Positions 6,188 to 7,915 of a stretch of DNA of 7,915 bases are shown here, in pieces. Both the position numbers and the translations under genes were made by a program. Within the stretch, counting starts at the first letter, position 1. Every line of letters starts with the position of its first letter. The DNA comes from an uncultured Chloroflexota bacterium (GTDB taxonomy: Bacteria > Chloroflexota > Chloroflexia > Chloroflexales > Roseiflexaceae), in assembly GCA_903871975.1 (NCBI GenBank), contig CAIQIY010000454.1, forward strand, positions 1 to 7,915. The letters run 5' to 3'. The notes beneath the pieces were generated by a model. It did not search any database and was not told where the DNA came from. It was given only the letters and a program-made list of their open reading frames with translations.

Positions 6188-7495
6188 GTGGCAGTCCAGG
6201 TCTGGGTCGGCGAGAAGCCCGAACATTCGAATGAACGGCGTGTCATCATGGCACTGGCGAGCGCGCTTGATCGCCTCGACGGCCTGTATCTCGCTCTGGC
6301 CAATTTCAGCGTCGGTGGCCGCACGATTGACCTGGTGATCATCAAGTCCGATGCAATTTTCATCATCGAACTCAAACATTGTGATGGTCGGGTGTTCGGC
6401 GATGTCAATGGGCCTTGGTTCATCGAAGACGTCAACGGCGAACGTAAGCGCATCAATCCTGGCCGGAAAAACCCATACAATCAGGTAATCTCGTACTATT
6501 ACAGCCTGATCAATTTCCTGAACGAGCGCCGGCCACAGTTCTTGTCGAGCCACAAGGCCCATTCGGTCGATTTCCGCACCTGTCGACGCCTGGTCGTGAT
6601 TGCACCGACAGTCCAGGCTGGTTCGGTGATCAACACCGACTGGAAGGTCGAAGTGCTGGGCCTCGACCAGTTGCCGACCTATTTGGTGACCGAGCGTTCG
6701 ACGGAAATCGACCTACGTGACGACGAGATGCTGGCGATTCCGGAGTTGCTCAACTGCACGCGCTGGAACGAGATCAACACGCTGTTGCAAGGCGCGGTTC
6801 CACCGATCGAGGGCACGCCAGCGCCCGAGCCAGCGCCCCCTACCGAGCCAGCAGCACCAGTCGCCGCTGCGCCGGTGGTGGCACCTCTCCGGCCGATGGT
6901 GGCACCGCTGTGGCGCATCGGGATCGGTGCAGCGCTGATTATTGCGATGGTCGTTGGTTGGAGCATCCTGCGGCCGGCTGCGCCGGTGCCAAGTGATGCC
7001 CCCGCGCTGGTGGTGAGCACCAGCCTGCCAGCCGGTGGCATCGATCCCATCGCGACACAGGATTGCATCTGGAGTGGCTTCCAGTCGATCGGGCGCAGCC
7101 GCGACGACGCCGGAGTGTGGCGCGATGTCGGCGATGCTGGTGGGACGGTCGCCGATGCGATGGTGATCATTTCGCTCGATGAAGTCAGTTTCTGCGATGG
7201 CATGATCACGCTGCGTTGGAGCCTGCGCAACCACAGTACCGATGAGATCCTGAGCCTGCCACTGACCAACGAATCGGTGAGCATCCGCGATTCGCTCGGC
7301 AACACCTACGTCTTGCAGGAACCTGCTGGCGCACCGCTGCTGACCGTGCCCCCCGGCATGTTCGGCGTCGCGACGGCGAGCATCGGTCGGGCGATCGATC
7401 CGAATGCCTCGACGCTGGTGGTGACGATCTCCGATGCGCCATTTGGTGCCGCGACCTGGTTGGTGCCGATCACGCCGCAAGCCGATCGCGGGTGA
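6188..7495 (+). CDS. NERD nuclease-related domain protein with one membrane helix and an extracytoplasmic domain
   Basis: The predicted protein has 435 residues. Residues ~1-125 are a NERD domain, related to PD-(D/E)XK nucleases: E16 in the first helix, D48 in TIDLVII, then E61 and K63 in IIELKH (D-x12-E-x-K), and Q99 in NPYNQV. All catalytic-type residues are present, so it may be an active nuclease, though few NERD proteins have been tested. Up to ~205 the domain continues with charged, strand-forming sequence. Residues ~210-240 are a Pro/Ala-rich linker, ~244-262 a hydrophobic helix, and the rest a beta-rich domain with two cysteines (C293, C336) that could form a disulfide if outside the cell. 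Likely topology is NERD inside, tail outside. I recognise no family for the tail; it looks like an Ig-like/DUF4352-type sandwich (inference). GTG 6188 is chosen because of GAGGGG six bases before it; an in-frame start at 6104 would overlap uvrB. The core (6361-6540) is only 50% G+C. Confidence 0.85.
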   Translation: MAVQVWVGEKPEHSNERRVIMALASALDRLDGLYLALANFSVGGRTIDLVIIKSDAIFIIELKHCDGRVFGDVNGPWFIEDVNGERKRINPGRKNPYNQVISYYYSLINFLNERRPQFLSSHKAHSVDFRTCRRLVVIAPTVQAGSVINTDWKVEVLGLDQLPTYLVTERSTEIDLRDDEMLAIPELLNCTRWNEINTLLQGAVPPIEGTPAPEPAPPTEPAAPVAAAPVVAPLRPMVAPLWRIGIGAALIIAMVVGWSILRPAAPVPSDAPALVVSTSLPAGGIDPIATQDCIWSGFQSIGRSRDDAGVWRDVGDAGGTVADAMVIISLDEVSFCDGMITLRWSLRNHSTDEILSLPLTNESVSIRDSLGNTYVLQEPAGAPLLTVPPGMFGVATASIGRAIDPNASTLVVTISDAPFGAATWLVPITPQADRG

Positions 7496-7503
7496 GATCG
7501 ACC

Positions 7504-7518
7504 CACACAACCGGTGTG
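7504..7518. repeat. Small inverted repeat CACAC/GTGTG
   Basis: CACAC at 7504-7508 pairs with GTGTG at 7514-7518 around a 5-base loop, starting nine bases after the NERD-gene stop codon. The short stem is weak evidence on its own; it is listed because two stronger hairpins follow. Confidence 0.25.
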
Positions 7519-7545
7519 CGTGTATCCGACCGACGACATCAGCAT

Positions 7546-7565
7546 CGATCCGCCGCAGCGGATCG
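7546..7565. repeat. Perfect 8-bp hairpin CGATCCGC/GCGGATCG
   Basis: CGATCCGC (7546-7553) and GCGGATCG (7558-7565) are exact inverse copies with a 4-base CGCA loop, so an RNA hairpin would be stable. No run of T follows, so it is not a classical intrinsic terminator. It could be a T-less terminator, a processing or stability element for the uvrB-NERD mRNA, or a protein-binding palindrome. Confidence 0.5.
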
Positions 7566-7568
7566 TGT

Positions 7569-7586
7569 CGCGGGCATCATCCCGCG
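7569..7586 (+). promoter_or_regulatory. Hairpin CGCGGG/CCCGCG touching the ribosome binding site of the MmpS-like gene
   Basis: CGCGGG (7569-7574) pairs with CCCGCG (7581-7586) around the loop CATCAT. The last base of the right arm is the first G of the GGGAG Shine-Dalgarno (7586-7590). Folding could restrict ribosome access, or together with the preceding hairpin form a small leader switch. Regulation is inferred; only the pairing and position are seen. Confidence 0.4.
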
Positions 7587-7590
7587 GGAG
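7586..7590 (+). promoter_or_regulatory. Shine-Dalgarno GGGAG of the MmpS-like gene
   Basis: GGGAG ends seven bases before GTG 7598 and supports that start; no ATG in this frame lies between the motif and the hydrophobic segment. Confidence 0.6.
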
Positions 7591-7597
7591 CATTGGC

Positions 7598-7915
7598 GTG
7601 AATCAACCTCCCAACCGTTTTCTGGCGCGGCAACGCCGCGGCGTGCGCACCACGCTCATCGTGATGGCGGTGGTGGTCTTGGCGTTCACCATCGCCGGGC
7701 TGGCGTTGCTGCCCTACTCGACGACACCAGCCCTGACGCCGCGTAGCGCACGAGTCGAGTACCGTGTCGCCGGTTCCGGCATCCACGACGTGCGCTTCCT
7801 CAATGATCTGGGCTTCGATGTCACCCAGACGGTCGACGCGCCATGGATCTATGGGTTTCGTGCGCGGCCTGGTCGTACGCTGTCGCTCGAGGTTCGTGGC
7901 GCCACCGAGGCGGCG
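7598..7915 (+). CDS. MmpS-like single-pass membrane protein, N-terminal 106 residues (3' end outside window)
   Basis: The frame is open from GTG 7598 to the end of the window. A short basic N-terminus (R7, R11, R13, R14, R17) precedes one hydrophobic helix at ~18-38, then an exterior portion begins. The basic end should stay inside, placing the rest outside the cell. The exterior part carries VEYRVAGSG, a Gly/Asp-containing stretch and VTQTVDAPW, then alternating strand-like sequence. This follows the pattern of MmpS proteins (V-x-Y-x-V-x-G ... T-x-x-x-PW), small accessory subunits of MmpL RND lipid and siderophore exporters in mycobacteria. No MmpL-like partner is visible in the window, and in Chloroflexota such proteins may serve another role. 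The GGGAG motif at 7586-7590 supports the start. The family call is moderate because only the first part is present and the resemblance is by eye. Confidence 0.65.
   Translation, partial: MNQPPNRFLARQRRGVRTTLIVMAVVVLAFTIAGLALLPYSTTPALTPRSARVEYRVAGSGIHDVRFLNDLGFDVTQTVDAPWIYGFRARPGRTLSLEVRGATEAA

Larger units (their letters stand above)
7496..7597. other. Intergenic leader with three consecutive hairpins
   Basis: These 102 bases between the NERD gene and the MmpS-like gene have no coding signal. They hold three inverted repeats in a row (7504-7518, 7546-7565, 7569-7586) and a ribosome binding site. No TATAAT-like box or T-tract is evident, so whether it separates two transcripts or is an untranslated spacer within one is open. 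Confidence 0.6.

Noticed and set aside
6810..6905. Possible tandem DNA repeat in the Pro/Ala-rich linker of the NERD gene
   Set aside because: Copies of GAGCCAGC-like words are imperfect and explained by Pro-Ala-Glu codons of a flexible linker.
6713..7510. Open frame on the - strand opposite the NERD gene (~265 codons)
   Set aside because: Low-complexity Arg/His-rich product, typical of a reverse shadow of a G+C-rich gene.

Overview
The window is about 65% G+C by eye and most resembles a Chloroflexota (Chloroflexia-type) chromosome. The clue is a large regulator combining a SARP/BTAD head, an NB-ARC ATPase and TPR repeats, with a His/Cys insert typical of that group. The assignment rests on family resemblance, since there is no rRNA or other taxonomic marker here. 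All convincing genes are on the + strand and densely packed. I see no tRNA, rRNA, CRISPR array, insertion sequence or integrase.

Layout. Positions 1-762 hold the 3' end of a ComEC/Rec2-type DNA-uptake channel gene. It stops right after the membrane 'Competence' domain, with no metallo-beta-lactamase tail. An ATGA overlap leads into a ~1045-residue regulator (759-3896): winged helix, BTAD, NB-ARC, second winged helix, TPR. A 286-bp gap (3897-4182) contains a cluster of inverted and direct GTTCGC/GCGAAC repeats, a perfect TATAAT -10 box and a leader hairpin. uvrB (4183-6177) follows, complete and with intact ATPase/helicase motifs. Ten bases after its stop comes a gene (6188-7495) for an N-terminal NERD nuclease-like domain, a proline-rich linker, one transmembrane helix and an extracytoplasmic beta-rich domain. 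A 102-bp gap with three successive hairpins precedes a GTG-started gene for an MmpS-like single-pass membrane protein (7598 onward), which runs off the window.

How the genes may work together. comEC and the regulator look like one transcriptional unit, so the regulator could control, or be co-expressed with, DNA uptake. uvrB probably has its own promoter and is tightly coupled to the NERD membrane protein, which puts a nucleotide-excision repair gene and a possible membrane-anchored nuclease in one operon. The recurring theme is DNA uptake, DNA repair and a nuclease-like protein at the membrane; a functional link is inference only. The most unusual elements are the NERD/TM/exterior-domain protein tied to uvrB, the ComEC without its nuclease-like tail, a Tyr-to-Ser change in the UvrB beta-hairpin, and the hairpin-rich leader of the MmpS-like gene, where one stem touches the ribosome binding site.
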